64,000 nucleotides of DNA from Polyporus tsugae (lineage: Eukaryota > Basidiomycota > Agaricomycetes > Polyporales > Polyporaceae), in NCBI GenBank assembly GCA_024305745.1, contig JAHRBS010000004.1, positions 930,001 through 994,000 of the forward strand, given 5' to 3'. Every line of letters starts with the position of its first letter. Within the stretch, counting starts at the first letter, position 1. The notes beneath the pieces are model-generated. The model made no database searches and was not told the DNA's origin. It saw nothing but the letters and a program-made list of their open reading frames with translations. Of the stretch, positions 11,680 to 24,280 are shown piece by piece. A program made the translations under genes and the position numbers.

Positions 11680-12838
11680 CTATGAGGGCTGCGGGTACGC
11701 CTCTGCGAGTGCAGCCGCGAGGTCGCGGAGGCGCGTCGCGGGGATGAGCGTCATCCGCCCGCCCATGTCGAGCCCGAACGAGTCGGCTTCCCTTGGCTGC
11801 GTGTGCGTGAGCGTGTAGTCCAGCGTATGTGTCGCGAACTGCAGGTACATAATGAGCACACACAGGGAGAGATGTGCGACCGCGCAAACGCATGGGAAGT
11901 TGGGGAAAGGAACGTACCCTGCGGATCAGCTCGTCCTCGGGGTGGAACGAGTGCACCCCTGCGGCGGGGGGTGGATCGGACTGTTTTTGCCGTTTTGTCG
12001 GGGGTGCGGAGGCTTGGAGGTCAGCGGCCTCTTGGGCTGTGAGGCGGTATACGCGGGAGATGATGAGGAAGTGCTTGAAGTCGTAAGGTTCGTTCTATGT
12101 GCAATGTCAGAAATGGGGTGTGAAGGGAGTGAGGGGAGAGAGAGAGAAGTGGGGGCGGAAGACTCTGGCTTGGCGAGGAAGGGGGACGAGACGTACGTCA
12201 TCGAGGGCCCATTGGATCTCGTCTGCAAGCATACGGTACATGTGCGGCATGATTTGCACGGGCATGTTGATGAGACGTTCCGAGAAGATGAAGCCAATGT
12301 GGTCCGAGGATGTCAGGCCGGACGGTCCTAGTAGCGTCTGCAGTTTGGCGTGGAGGACCGGGTCGGGGGAGGACTTTTCGAGGATGTAGGCGACGAGGGC
12401 CTTGATGGACGGTCGGTCCTATGGGCAGGTCCTCACATCGAACGAGTTCGCGCGAAAGCGGAGAGAAGCATGGAGACGCACCTTGTGCACGTTGAGGTTG
12501 AGCACGGTTAAGAAGGCATATGGATCGCTTTCCTTCCCATCACATTTCACGGTCGTCCCGACAAGAGGTTGGGAGAGAATGAGGTCGGCAAGGTCATGTA
12601 AGGGAAGATCTTCGGCATCTGCATTGAAAAGCTGAGTGAGGAGGCGCTTGGTAGCGAGGTAATCAATGTCGGCATTGGGGTCGAAGAACTCGAAGTCAAC
12701 GTCGACAAGACTCTACTGGCGTGCAGATCAGCGATTGTACTTTAGTACTGTGTGTTGTAGTCAACTGGGACATACGCGCTCAGAATCAGACTCGTTGTCC
12801 GAGGAAGCCTTGTCTGCCTGTTGTTTTCTTTTAGCCAT
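11680..12838 (-). CDS. BCP1: BCP1/BCCIP-family nuclear protein
   Basis: Five exons on the minus strand: 12838-12776, 12712-12482, 12418-12197, 12094-11918 and 11838-11680. They encode 283 residues, the usual size for the family. The protein starts with a short basic and acidic tail (MAKRKQQ…SDSE). The BCCIP core follows: VDVDFEFFDPN near the start, then LILSQPLVGTTVK and DPYAFLTVLNLNVHK. Yeast Bcp1 is a chaperone and export factor for ribosomal protein Rpl23 and is also linked to export of the lipid kinase Mss4. The human homologue BCCIP binds BRCA2 and p21. The role here is by homology. The gene is divergent from the DnaJ gene, 260 bp away. Confidence 0.9.
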
Positions 12839-13098
12839 AGTGATGTTGTAGGATATGTGGAGGATGGAAGCGGGTGGGGCCCTATGGAGAGATCACCGAC
12901 TCGGAATCATCGCAGAGGTCGCGCAAACCCATAGGCGCTCTTTAGGCGCGCGACGAAGAGGACCCCTACTACTACTACTACTTACCAGTGAGTTACCACC
13001 ATTCCGTCCAGTCCTTGTTCTCATCACAACTCCTGCACAAAGTTTCAAGCCTCACCTGAAGCAACTACTCGCTCATCCACTCGCTTCTCGACAACGAA
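12839..13098. promoter_or_regulatory. Divergent promoter BCP1 / DNAJC17-like
   Basis: 260 bp separate the two start codons. The stretch contains a short CTA/ACT trinucleotide run near 12965-12985. No motif was identified with confidence. Confidence 0.35.
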
Positions 13099-14437
13099 AT
13101 GTCAACGGAAGAAGATGTCAACCCCTACGAGCTCCTTGAATTGCCCCTTGAGGCGTCGGAGCAGGAGATCAAGACAGCATACCGACAGAGGTCTTTGAAG
13201 GTTCATCCGGATCGCGTAAGTTCTTCTTCCTTGAACCATTTTCGTCACGCACAAATTGAACACCGTGTCTAACCAAGTTCGTGGTGAAAGAACCGTGGTA
13301 ATCCAGATGCAGGTGCGTTTGCGTTTCTTCATCCATCTTCTTGTCATCGGGTCACTGACAGACCTACATCAGCTCGCAAGTTCCATGAATTACACCAAGC
13401 GCAAGAGCTCCTGCTCGACCCCCTCCGGCGCATGGCGCTGGACGCGAAGCTCCGCATCAAGGAGGCACGCAAAACCAGGTACGCCACCTACGACGCCAAG
13501 CGCAAAGGGCTGGTGGAGGAGCTCGAGGAGCGCGAGCGGACGCTGAAGAAGGCCCGAGTAGACAATGAGGCAGAGAAGAAGCAGAGGCTGCGCGAGAACG
13601 AGCGCATCATGGAGGAGGGGCGGCAGTTGCGGGAGCAGCGCGAGCGCGAGTTGCAGAGAAGGGAGCAGGAGCGAGAGGCATTGCAGCAGAAGGCTCAACA
13701 AGACGCGAACACTGGCCTGGAACCCCCACCTTCCGGTTCGTCTCTACTGTTCTGTCTCCAAGAACATTTTCCCGTTAACATACGAGGTCCTCCAGGTCCC
13801 TTGGACACGACCGTTCGCGTCAAATATATCCTGTCGTCACGTCCGGCCCTCCTCGATGCTACCTCAATAGGCGCGGTCCTTACGCTGTTCGGTGCAATCG
13901 ATAAATCGTCTATCGTTGTCTCTCTAAAGCCTGCGCCCCCCAAGAGGCCAAAACGCGGAACCGCGCTCGTGCCATTCACCCAAATCGGAGGCGCCTTCGC
14001 CGCTGTCTGTGCAAGCGAGCGTGCCGAACATGGTCTCCAAGACATCGAGGTTACATGGGCGGGGGGATCAGAGCCGGAGATCATCGGCTGGTTGAAGAAG
14101 ATGGGCCAGCTGGGCGGGACCGCGAACGGCAAGCCACCACCTTCGGCAGACCACAAGCCCCCAGCTCCAACACCTGGGATAGCCACACCGGCATCGGATG
14201 GCGCATTCTCGTCATTCCCGTCGAGCTTCGTACGTTGCCTTTCTTTCGAAGCTTACAGCTCGATGCTCACTGAACGTTACGTAGCCGGACCTCGATGCGG
14301 CCCCTCAGCGGCCAAGCGCACCTACCGCGGTTCCCGGGCTGGATTACGAGTCGCTCACGCTGATGCGCATGCGCCAGGAGGAGCGCGAACGGCTAGAACG
14401 CGAGATTCGAGAACAGGAAGCGGCGGAAGGCGACTAG
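13099..14437 (+). CDS. J-domain and RRM protein, DNAJC17/Cwf23 type
   Basis: Five exons (13099-13215, 13291-13312, 13373-13735, 13796-14229, 14285-14437) give 362 residues. The N-terminal J domain starts NPYELLELPLEASEQEIKTA and contains the HPD tripeptide, which stimulates Hsp70 ATPase activity. It lies right before intron 1. A long charged coiled coil (about residues 60-160) follows, then an RRM-like fold around LDTTVRVKY, and a C-terminal helix rich in R and E. This order is that of human DNAJC17 and S. pombe Cwf23, a spliceosome-associated co-chaperone. Exon 2 is just 22 nt and codes for the loop after the HPD helix. Confidence 0.88.
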
Positions 14438-15501
14438 TGAGGTCTCTATTCCTGTGTCACAATGCTGTATTGTTTACATCTTACACGTGGTGATGAAAGA
14501 GTTCGTGCACTTTTATCCTGCCATGCTCTCCTGCTTATCCGTCCTTCCCGGGTGTTGTGAACGAACTGCACCATGGCGTGGTGGGAGAAGGGTATGCCGA
14601 ACCAGCAAAGAGGGGAGATCTAGTCGGCGTACTCTGCAAACATCGGGTTGAGTGAAGGAGGCAGCTGCTCGTTGGGAAACAGGTCCGCAAGGCGGCACTC
14701 CTAATGGCCTCCATGCAGACAGAGACACGCGCACCTCTTCACGAACAGTGCCTGGAGGATCTGTCTGAAGCGCGAGCTTGGTAGGTTGGAGGGTTGTTGA
14801 AGAGGTATGTCTGAGACCGGGAAGATTGGGAAGAAACGGTGCGGATACGATCCGAGCTAATGGAGGACACATCAATGCTGAAAGAGAAACCGATCGAGAT
14901 GACCTGACCAGTGGCACGCAGTTTGGTGACGAGTGAGGTGGTTGGGAACAGGTGATAAACAATATTGACAGCTCCAAGTTGCCGATGACCGTGGTGGATA
15001 GTAGGCCTGAGTTGGGGGTATCATATATAAGGTTGTCGAGACCTTAGGAGTTGTCGTACAACTCGATAGTGGCTATAGCAGGTGAATAATTTTAAATGAT
15101 GAAGGAAATGAATCGGCGCAGGTGTATGTTGGTGCTGAACGGGTACCAAAGACACCTTGTAGTTGGACAAGATGAATATTAATAACTGACTGAGAGATGT
15201 CGGGCCCACCAACGCTCTGCAATACATATACATAGGAAGGACTCGATTAGCCACTGCAGTTATAAGTAGCTTGCATGACGTCGACCGGGATGCTGCGTGT
15301 GCAGTGCGTGCAAGGACAGACACAGTCACGTGGGATATCTTGGAACACCGCTCCGAACTCCGACCAGGCACCCATATCGGCGCTAACTTATAACTTACTT
15401 ATGGTTATCACATTGAAGTACTTAAAGACCCGGGATTGAAAGATGCCGAGGATTGGACGCGTCGGGTTGAATAGCAGCAGAACTCGCCTTCCACACCCAC
15501 C
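14438..15501. other. Gene-poor interval before the FAD oxidoreductase gene
   Basis: About 1.06 kb with no gene I can name. The part at 14620-15040 may hold a decayed or small minus-strand gene, listed separately. The rest (15041-15501) is AT-richer and should include the promoter of the FAD oxidoreductase. Confidence 0.4.
14620..15040 (-). other. Possible fragment of an unknown minus-strand gene
   Basis: On the minus strand, several short stretches read like protein but do not join into one clean model. Upstream are phrases such as LIYDTPNSGLLSTTVIGN, then, one frame over, GAVNIVYHLFPTTSLVTKL. Downstream, next to the stop at 14620-14622, is RLADLFPNEQLPPSLNP followed by MFAEYAD. A splice could join parts, but one candidate intron would be only 34 nt and one junction needs a frameshift. 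No family was recognised. It could be a pseudogene, a small spliced gene or chance. Confidence 0.2.
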
Positions 15502-17278
15502 ATGGGCAACCTCATATCCAAAGCAAAGCTCTTCCTCCATGCCACAATCCAGCTCAGCAAGACGTTCGACGTGCTCAAAAAGCGAATACAAACCAGCCCC
15601 GGCGTCCCGGTCGATCACCCCACTTTGCCGCTGTGGGCAGTTCCCCGCGCTCAGATACCTTCAGACGAGCCGGGTGGACTCCCTGAACATGTCGACGTTG
15701 TCATCATTGGCTCCGGGATCACAGGCACGTCCTTCGCCTACAATGCCTTGGCTCGCGAGGCCGGCCTCAACGTCGTCATGCTCGAAGCTCGCGACGTCTG
15801 CTCCGGGGCTACCGGAAGGTGGGACCAGCCTTCGCTCTTCGCGGTTTGGATTGCTGAGCAAGCCGCACTCCCGAATCATATCCAGAAACGGCGGTCACAT
15901 CAATCCACCGCTCTACCACGACTACACCGAACTAAAAGAGAAATACGGGGAGCACGCAGCCAAACTGCTGATTGCTTTTCGAATGTCTCATATCACAGAG
16001 ATGCAGCGCATTGCCTCTCAAGAGAACATTCAAAAGGAGTCCCAGGTCCGCGAGACGGAACACCTCGATGTATATACCTGCTCCGCCGCTTTTGCCGAGG
16101 CAAAACAAAACTTTGTAAATTGGCGAGCGGAGATGCCTCTGGAGTCAAGTACCTTCGTCGTCCATGGCCGAGAGGAAGCAATAGAAGTGAGCTTCTTGGA
16201 TGTATGAAAGATTGCGCGTGGCCGCTAATGAAGATTTGTCGTCAGAAATACCATCTTTCCGACAATGTTGTTGGTTGCATCTCAAGTTCGGGAGGTGCGA
16301 TGCACCCGTACCGTCTCGTCACTTCTCTGCTCTCCATTTTACTCGATCGCTATGCCGACAAGTAAGCAGAGTCCAATCCTTGAAACCCCTCGTCCACTCA
16401 CCGTTATAAACCCCAGCTTCCGTATCTTCGCCCACACTCCGTGCAGAGCAGTCACAACCTCCGCCTCCTCGCCCTCCCTCTACGCCGTCCACACCCCCCG
16501 CGGCACCCTGCGCACCAAGCACGTCATCCACGCGACCAACGGCTGGGCCGCCCACCTCCTCCCCCCGCTCCTCACCAAAGTCGCCCCCGCGCGCGGCGGC
16601 ATGTCCGCCCAGCGCCCCGGCAGCGCCCTGCACCACCTCTCGGGCGGCCGCTCGTTCGTATTCTACCGCGCCGGCGGCGGGTACGACTACCTCACCCAGC
16701 TCCCCGTGGGCGAGCGCGAGCTCATGTTTGGAGGTGGGTGGGCGATGGCGTGCGACGAGCACGGCCTGCCCGAGATCGGCATCGCGGACGATAGTGTCAT
16801 CAGTCACGTCGGCCAGAGCTACCTCGCCGGCGCGCTCCCCCAGTACTTTGGCATGCGGAACTGGGGAAGGGACGCTGCCCCTTCGCCTGCGCCCGGGCAG
16901 GATGCCGAGGATGGGGACGAGGAGGGGCGGTGGGGGCTGGGGAGGACGAAGGCGCAGTGGAGCGGGATCCTGGGCATCTCGGCGGATATGCTGCCGTGGG
17001 TGGGGAGGCTGCCGGAGAAGGTCTCTGGGCGGGCGCAGCCGCGGCCATCGCTGGCGCGCGAAGAGAAGAGCGTGCATACGGCCGCGCCGGGTGAGTGGAT
17101 CTCGGCGGGGTATTCCGGAGAGGGGATGGTGCATGCGTGGATGAGCGGAAAGGCCCTGGCGTACATGGTTCTGGATCGGGACGACGAAGTTAGAGAGTGG
17201 TTCCCGGATATATTGAGAGTGACGGAGAAGAGGTGGAGAGAGGCGAAGATTGAGGAGCTGTTTGCACGGTTCATGTAG
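15502..17278 (+). CDS. FAD-dependent oxidoreductase (DAO family)
   Basis: Four exons (15502-15818, 15886-16186, 16246-16361, 16417-17278) give 531 residues. The Rossmann nucleotide-binding motif VVIIGSGITGTSFAY lies near residue 65 and is followed by the acidic ribose-binding position in VVMLEARDVCSGATGR, as in D-amino-acid oxidase fold proteins. Mid-protein stretches HVIHATNGWAAHLLP and the C-terminal WISAGYSGEGMVHAWMSG fit the second FAD contact. Family members oxidise amines or amino acids, or act on sugars; the substrate here cannot be read from sequence. An insert rich in P, G, D and E around 16870-16960 looks like a loop. No signal peptide is evident. The third intron (16362-16416) is 55 nt, a normal length. 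Confidence 0.85.
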
Positions 17279-17458
17279 GGCGTTCGCTAGGTAAGCCCAA
17301 GTTGTGTATGTGTTGTGGACGTCTGACAAAGCGTCGGCAACGGTAGTCGTCCCTCTTCTACTGTGGGTCCATTCCTCCACGAAAGCCATACCATTATGCG
17401 GAAGTATGTGTCGTAGGGGCGACACCGTATATGTACGCCCGGTTATACCTTAGTACTA

Positions 17459-20400
17459 TTACATAGTTTCCTGAAGAACTGCCATGATGTCCTTCTGCAT
17501 TCGAGCAAGGTAGGTCGCAAGCTCTGCATCAGGTAGGGAGGAGTGGTCAAGGGCCTGTCCGAGTTGAGTCCTCAGCTAAGTTTTAGGTGCAAATTGCTGG
17601 CCAGTTAGTATAACATCACAGATAGGTTCAGACGGCATTACCCGCAGGAGTGCTTTACGGCGGAGCGCGATCTTGCTCATCTTGCTCTGCTGCTGGTCAC
17701 GCTCCTCTTGTTCTGTGAGATACTCCGCGACACGTCGGGCCTCGGATACGACGGACTCTGGGAGGTCCGCCAAACGAGCAAGATCTAAGCCTAGGTCACT
17801 GCTTAGCAGTGTGACGCCGTTTCAATCACTAATGATCATACCATAATGATCTTGAGCTTCCGGCGCACCATCCATGATCCTGAAGGCTGGTGAGAAAGGG
17901 GGAGTATCGGAGCGAACGAAGACATGACATATTACTTGTAGTAGAAAGTGATGCCGAATTTCGAGGCTGTCGGTCGTGATTTCTGACATTAATTTTGTCG
18001 AATAAATGGTCAACAAGGCGAGCATGCCATCACATAGTAGGAATACCTGGAAGGATAAATGTAAACTGCAGAAGACGGCGTTAGTATTTGTTTGCGGAGG
18101 TAGCTACTGAGCGAAAGATTACTTGATGACAGACGGTTGTTGCGAGAGTGTAGTGGTGAGCTCGTTGAAATGACTGAAATTTTGATTATGCGCGAAAGTA
18201 GCTCAAGGTTGCCGCAAACGCTTACGTTGCAAAGAAGACAAAGGACTGGTACAAATTGTCAGACAGAGGGAAAAATGGGGTGGAGGATGCAAGTTCATAC
18301 CTTCAGTCGAATGAGCTCTTCCGCAATAGCATGCGAGATAGCTACGCCTTCTCGGACCGAGGTACCTCGACCCATCTCATCGATGAGTAAAAGCGAGTTC
18401 TCAGTTGCAAGACCTAGCTGGAGTTAGGCAGGTGTGGCACACGCGAGATATAAGGGAGACGTACCCAGAATCATGGCAGTCGAAGCCATTTCATTCGCGA
18501 ACGTGCTAAGGTTCTTCTCGAGATCATCGTCATTGGAAAGTCGGGTAAGGAGATGATCGTGGATCCTGCATATATATTCAAAACAAGCCACCCCCGACAA
18601 GGCATAGAAAATACCTGAATGATCCGTACTCTGCCGGAATGAAGCAACCACACATCGCCATCGTCGTCAACAGAGCAATCTGCCTTAGATACGTGCTCTT
18701 CCCTGACATGCTAAAGCATACGAGCTCGACATGCCTGTCATTAAGCACCTACTAGGATGGGACACGTACTTTGGACCTTGCACAGCCTGAAATGAGGACG
18801 CCTCGCAACAATAAACATCGTTGGGGATTGTTGCGCCGGCAGATTGTACACATTCCAAAACAGGATGGCGGCCACCTTTGATCGCAAGAGTCCCTGTAAA
18901 CTCGGGGCGCACTGCCGTACGACACAAATACGTGAACCTTTGGGAAGGCATCGAGGAGGAGTGTGTGGGCACGAACCGTAATTTCGCACTATAACCTATG
19001 AGCATGATATGAGAACACAACAATTGAAAAGAGCTCACGAATTGAGGCGTGCGCGAATGACCACAGAAGATCAAGGATGGCGACCGCTTCAGATGCCTTG
19101 TACAGAGCACCTATGTCGACGACGATCTCGTCTGTGAGGTCCTGAATGATCCTAGAGAGTGATTCAGGTCGACGAAGGGCACCTGAAAGTTGAATTACTC
19201 ACTTGTCGCTAAGAATCAAAGATTCATCTAGTGCATCCTTCATGCGTGCGTTTCTCTTCTTCTGTTGATGTTCAGGCTCTCTTCCTGCGGTATACAGGGA
19301 TTGTACCACGTACCAACTCAATACTCGAGAACACCCATCGTCCCTTCTGTGCCGTAGCATCTATGAAGCCCCGAGGAAGCTCGCCTCCGGCATCATCTAA
19401 GTCAGTCTTCTTGATAGAAAAGACAAAGCCCGCATCAGAGTCGCGGTATACTAGAGTGAAGGGGAGGTTATGTTCTTCGGCGAGGCGATTGCGCAGAGCA
19501 TAGATATCGCCCACATTCTCCTTGTAGGTTTCACGAGCGACGTCGAGCAAGCGATTAAAGTTGGCCTGACTGCATGTTAGTTGAATGAAGCCTTCGGGAG
19601 GAAACAGAAACATCACCTTGACTGCGTAGACTCTGGCATTCACCGCATTCAACCCTCCCTTATGCGGATATCGACATTGTGAGAGTCCGGGTCTCAAGGC
19701 ACTGTACGACGCTCACCTTCGCGGGAGTTGTTTCCTCGTTCAAACGGTCGCATACTAATTTCTCGATCTTCTCTAGACGATTGTCCGATATCATCTGAGG
19801 GCGGCCGCTTCCCACTGAGTAGCAACACTCGATATCATGATGGGATAAGACGAACCTCTGCGATGATCCGCAACAGTTGCGACCGACTTCCCTCAAGAGC
19901 TTTGGCAAGCCGGGGGAGACTTTGGACAATGTTCCTGAGGTTGAGCATTTGCGCGACCTTCGCTGACGCCAGTTTCGAGCTGCTAACTTCTCGGACTTCG
20001 GAAGATGCGAGCTATATTCAACATGAGCATCTATCAGCGCACTACACTTAGAGCATCAGCCATTAGGAACGCACGGAAGAAATGAGCTTGTCGAAATCAA
20101 GCTTGTTAAGGGATTTGAGGGCGTCCTTAACGTCCGTGAAACGCTCTTCGGTTTGTATGAACTCTAATCGAGATGAGTCAGACTTCCTTTGTATCTTTGT
20201 ACACGAGCAGCTAGGCGATCGTACCCTCGACTACATCGAGCCGGGCTTCGAGTGCGGATTTCGCTAGCAGCATATGTGAGCCCCCGGATCCGACGAACAT
20301 AAAACATCGTTGTGCGAGACTGACCTGTGATAGGAGCCAAAATGTTGACCCTCAACAGCCTTGCGCCCATAGCCGTATAAGTATGATTCAATAGGCTATG

Positions 20401-21340
20401 CATACGTCTCAGTCACTCCCGAATTCAGGGTAAAGGAAGACATAGGAACATACCCGAAGAGAGAATGTGCGCTCTTCCGAACTGACATGTTGCCTACCAG
20501 CTCGAGATTGCGAGCAGTGTCAGGGTCGATCATCATTGTACCTTCCACCTGTGTGTACCGGATGAGTAGGGAAGACGCAGCGAACCGCATGTTGAGCCTG
20601 AGTTCAGCATGCTTGAAGAGCGCGCTAGCAGCAGAGAGTGCATAGTACCTGTGACGGTGATCAGCATGCAAGAAATAATATAATTTAGGCGCATATATGC
20701 ACTTATTGGACACGGCTACGAGAGTAGCAGCGCGCTCGTCGTCGTCGACCATGAGCTGGTTGACGAAGTCCAGCCCTAATGTATCCTCAGTGGCGTGTTT
20801 GCAAGCGGCGGTTGCCGGTACTCACCTGCGTTGTCGCTCCAATACTTGCGCATGACGGGCTCGATGGGGACACCATCGAACTCATCCATGATGCATTGAA
20901 CGAGAAGCGTCGTCGTCTGCGGGGTTTTTGCACCCGAAGCGAGCGAAACATCGGACAAGGACATGAACGTGTCGGGGACAAGGACGATAGAAGGGTAGTG
21001 GAGATGCATCTGGTGCAACGTCTTGACGTAGGTCGGGCAATCCGCGAGCTTATTCAACATCAGTAAACTGCTAACGACGAGGTGCATATATGCAGCATCT
21101 ATGCCTTACCTGGACCAAGGAGACTCTGCCCGTGTCCTTGTCTAGAGCAGCAATACCTACTTCGCGCCCTACGCCGCGTCCCTCGATGACTGCGATTATG
21201 TGGCTAGAGTCATGCCTAGATGAGGCGGCGGTCTGGGGGCGACCAGTGTTGGGTCGCGAGAGGGCGGCCCGTGGACGGGAGAGCACTGTAGCCGAACGAG
21301 ACGATGAAGGGCGGCCGGTGTCTGTTCTAGTGAGAGACAT
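17459..21340 (-). CDS. MSH4: Meiotic MutS homologue MSH4
   Basis: MutS-family protein that works with Msh5 to stabilise crossover intermediates in meiosis rather than in mismatch repair. I read about 24 exons, the most fragmented gene here, starting at 21340 and ending with TAA at 17459. The first exon holds an S/R-rich unstructured leader, then [16 protein letters not shown]. The connector and lever domains run through about 21048-19039. The ATPase domain has Walker A GPNMSGKST (split by the intron ending at 18711), [25 protein letters not shown] and Walker [13 protein letters not shown]. The C-terminal helix-turn-helix region ends in QETM. Short exons include 18245-18226 (20 nt) and 18065-18047 (19 nt). 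Introns before 21048 and 19658 end in AAG. The exon before Walker A has two in-frame acceptors, so the length is 837 or 865 residues. Confidence 0.95.
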
Positions 21341-21545
21341 GGTTCGGTTCAAGGGAAGAGTTGGGGCAAGACGAAGAGCAGCCTCCACGCTCTTATACCC
21401 ACTTCGCCATCACGTGGGCGCGTCATGACAGCGACATGCAGCATCTAGAGTCCAAGTGCCTTCGACGGAGCACACTGCTAAAATTGGAACCCAAGAGTAT
21501 ACAGTATATCGCAGTGAGGAACATGGGACTGACATGCGCATAGAT

Positions 21546-23456
21546 CTACGCAGCACTCTGCGAGAACACACTCCCTTCTCTCGAAACATAACACCCCAGG
21601 GTGGGGCTCCAGACGTGTTCGTGTCTCAACACCATGCTCAACACCCTGTATGCGTCCAGATCCGCATAGGGCACATTCGTTCGTGGATCCAGGTACTTGG
21701 CCGCCTTGCCCGTGATGGGACATATTTGCGTTGGTCGCGCTGTCGGATCAGCCCAGTCAACATCCTACCTCGCGAGTTTGAACGTTTCACGGATTGTACG
21801 TACCAAGTGGCCGACCCTTAGCTGTGTAGACGCGACAATTCTCCCAGTCGGCGTGATCCCCAAACATCGCCGTCATCGTCGTATGCCACGGCGGTCGCGA
21901 ATTCTTCTCCGACTGCGTGGTCTCGTGCACCACATATTGCTTCGCAACGGTATCTTTGCGCTCCACTGGTTGGCTGGGTGGTGCCATTGCCGGGGTTGGA
22001 GGTACAACTGGAATAGGTGCAGACACGGGGGTCGATCCAGTTGCTGGCACCGGGGGCAAAGCTGGACTGGGGTTCGGCGTCGAGACGGGGAGTTGGGCAG
22101 GTTCGGATGAATATGTAGGCGGCGTATATGTTGGTGGGGTGTACGTGGATGTTGCCGGGTATGCAGGTGTTGAAGATGGCACGGGTGAATATGAGGTCAC
22201 TGGTGTATATGGTGTTGACGATGAAGCGAGGACTCCAGCCGGCGGCGTGGCGGTTGCTGGAGACTGATAGTGTGCAGGAGGAGGCGTCGGAGGCCATTGC
22301 TGAAATGGCGATGGTTGTGGCGCCATAGATGCATACTGAGAAGGATGCAATGCGAGAGCGGCATTAGAAGGTCGTCCGTACGTGTAAGAATATTGCGTGG
22401 AAGTTGTGGGGGTAGTGACCGACGGAGACGGAACATGGTGATAAGGCACATAAGGATTGGATGGTGCCGGTGGAAGGGGAGGGGGCGGGGGCGGCTGCAC
22501 CAGCACTGTTTCCTCTTCCTTCTTGCTTACCCATCGCAGCAGTGGTCCCTGCACGCTTGCGCGTACCACTCGCGCCTTCCGCCGCTTCTCCTCCTCAAGT
22601 GTGAGATAATTCCTGTGCTCATCGATGTTTCCTTCCTCCATACTTAATGCGCGCATCATCAACTCCTCTTGCGTAGGCGCTTTGAGTTGAGTCTTCGTAC
22701 GCTTCGGAATAGAAGCTTGCTATGGATTGGGCGTAGAGTGAGGATGGATAGGCACGCAAGACATACAGCCGCACGCACCTTGCGTAATTCATCTCGTGCC
22801 CGGCTGAAAGTCGCCGAAGTGTTCGCAACAGTATGTGTGCGTGTACTGTGCCGTTTCCCTGCTCCAACGGGGGTGACTGAGGCGCTCACTTCCTCCGTTT
22901 CAGTACCTCCCTCAAGGACCTCCCCTGTCTCCACGTTCACAGCCATACCAAGAGAGACACGTCGCTTCAACTTCTTTTCACCCTTCGACTTGTCAGGGGA
23001 AGGAGCAATAGCGGTTGGATTGAACGTTGCAGCTTGCCGTGCATGTGCAAGCGCAGTGATGCGTTCAAGCTGTGTCCGGCCAGTCTATCAAAGAAGCTTG
23101 GTTGATCGTTGAATTGGGGAAACAGGTTAAGAAAAGGTGAGGGGTTACCTTGCGCACACGCAACTCTTCCTGATGGATCAGTTTCTCAGCAGCGGCGTCC
23201 ACATCTTCCTGTTCTCCTTCTTCATCCGTGGATTCGAAGTCGGACTCAAATATATCCTCTTCCTCTGTTCCACAAGCGCGGTGAGCATGTAATTATCTCC
23301 TGATGAAGATCTCAACGCACCCTTGCCCAGCGCAAAGTCTGCATCTTCATCCACGTCCATGCCAACGTCCTCGGCCTTGAACTCAGCCAAGGCCGCTTCC
23401 ATGCGGTTGCCCGCCGTGCTACGCTTTGAGCGACGCGCGACCAGAGAATCATCCAT
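21546..23456 (-). CDS. VPS72: VPS72/SWC2, SWR1-complex subunit (YL1 family)
   Basis: Five exons (23456-23321, 23264-23149, 23084-22779, 22719-21804, 21739-21546) give 555 residues. In the family this subunit binds histone H2A.Z-H2B in the SWR1 remodeller, which exchanges H2A.Z into promoter nucleosomes. The YL1 N-terminal signature RRSKRSTAGNRM is at the start. An acidic run (EEEDIFESDFESTDEEGEQE) follows, as expected for histone binding. The YL1_C domain is at the end: CPITGKAAKYLDPRTNVPY. The centre is a very proline/serine/threonine-rich low-complexity tract (about 22000-22500) with repeated TYTPPTYTPPTY-like units. The gene shares its strand with MSH4 and is 205 bp from it; it is divergent from the ribosomal protein gene. 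Confidence 0.94.
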
Positions 23457-23712
23457 CTCAGAGGGTTAAGAGAGTTGCGTTAGACAGGAAGAAAATAGGA
23501 TTGAAAGCCACTCTGGAGAAAGGACGTTGGTGTCGCAACTCTCGAGCTTGCCTTCGGGACGTCACGCGTCAACAACCGCAAACAACGCCAGACCTGTGTA
23601 GACGCCCATCATCTTGTTCGTGACAGTCTTTCAGCTCGACGCTCACTGCCCTGCTCTCTCTGCTTCTTGGGCTCCTCATAGACCCTTGACCCCGCGTGCA
23701 CTGCGCGCCGCT

Positions 23713-24280
23713 ATGCCCAGGAAACCCAAGACCATCCCTGGCCCATCGCGCCTTTCGCGTATCCTCGCTCACCTTACGCAAGAGCCCCGCCCGTTCCTCC
23801 CGAACCTGAAGAGCCTCAAACTCACATATGCGTACCGGAATGATCACTTCGGTGCACGGTATGTGAGCTATGTTCCCTCACCATTCTTCTGCTCATTTGG
23901 ATTGCAACGGCAGACATTTCGTCAAGGAGGACCTCCCGCGGATACAGTATGCGAACCCGGCCGCAGACATTCGTGTCAACAAGTTGCCCCGCACCAAGCT
24001 CGATACATGGAAGCCTGAGATAGTCGTCGAGACCAGTGCGTATTTTTCACTCTGTGCCGCGTCTTAGATTCTGAGTTTTCATGGTGCAATAGAGAACGGC
24101 ACAACACACAAGCTCGACGTGGAGGGCAAATGGTCTTCAGCCATTTATACCGAGCTCATGGACCTCACCGCTGGCTCCTGGTGGCAGAAGTGGAAGCAAC
24201 AGCAGGCCACCGGTGGACATTCCGCTGCGCGCGTACCACCATCGCAAAAGAAGACGGGCGCGTCCGCCGTCCTGCCATGA
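23713..24280 (+). CDS. Mitochondrial ribosomal protein, L51/S25/CI-B8 domain
   Basis: Three exons (23713-23858, 23914-24035, 24093-24280) give 151 residues. The segment HFVKEDLPRIQYANP, followed by a strand-loop with KNGTTHKLDVEGK, fits the thioredoxin-like L51/S25/CI-B8 fold shared by several mitochondrial ribosomal proteins and complex I subunit B8. The basic N-terminus (MPRKPKTIPGPSRLSRIL) suits import and rRNA contact. The exact ribosomal name differs between species: yeast Mrp49 and metazoan mS25 both carry this fold, so I give no symbol. The start at 23713 is the first ATG that leaves the domain intact. Confidence 0.8.

Noticed and set aside
16319..17425. 368-codon minus-strand frame
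   Set aside because: Antisense of the last FAD oxidoreductase exon; P/R-rich shadow.
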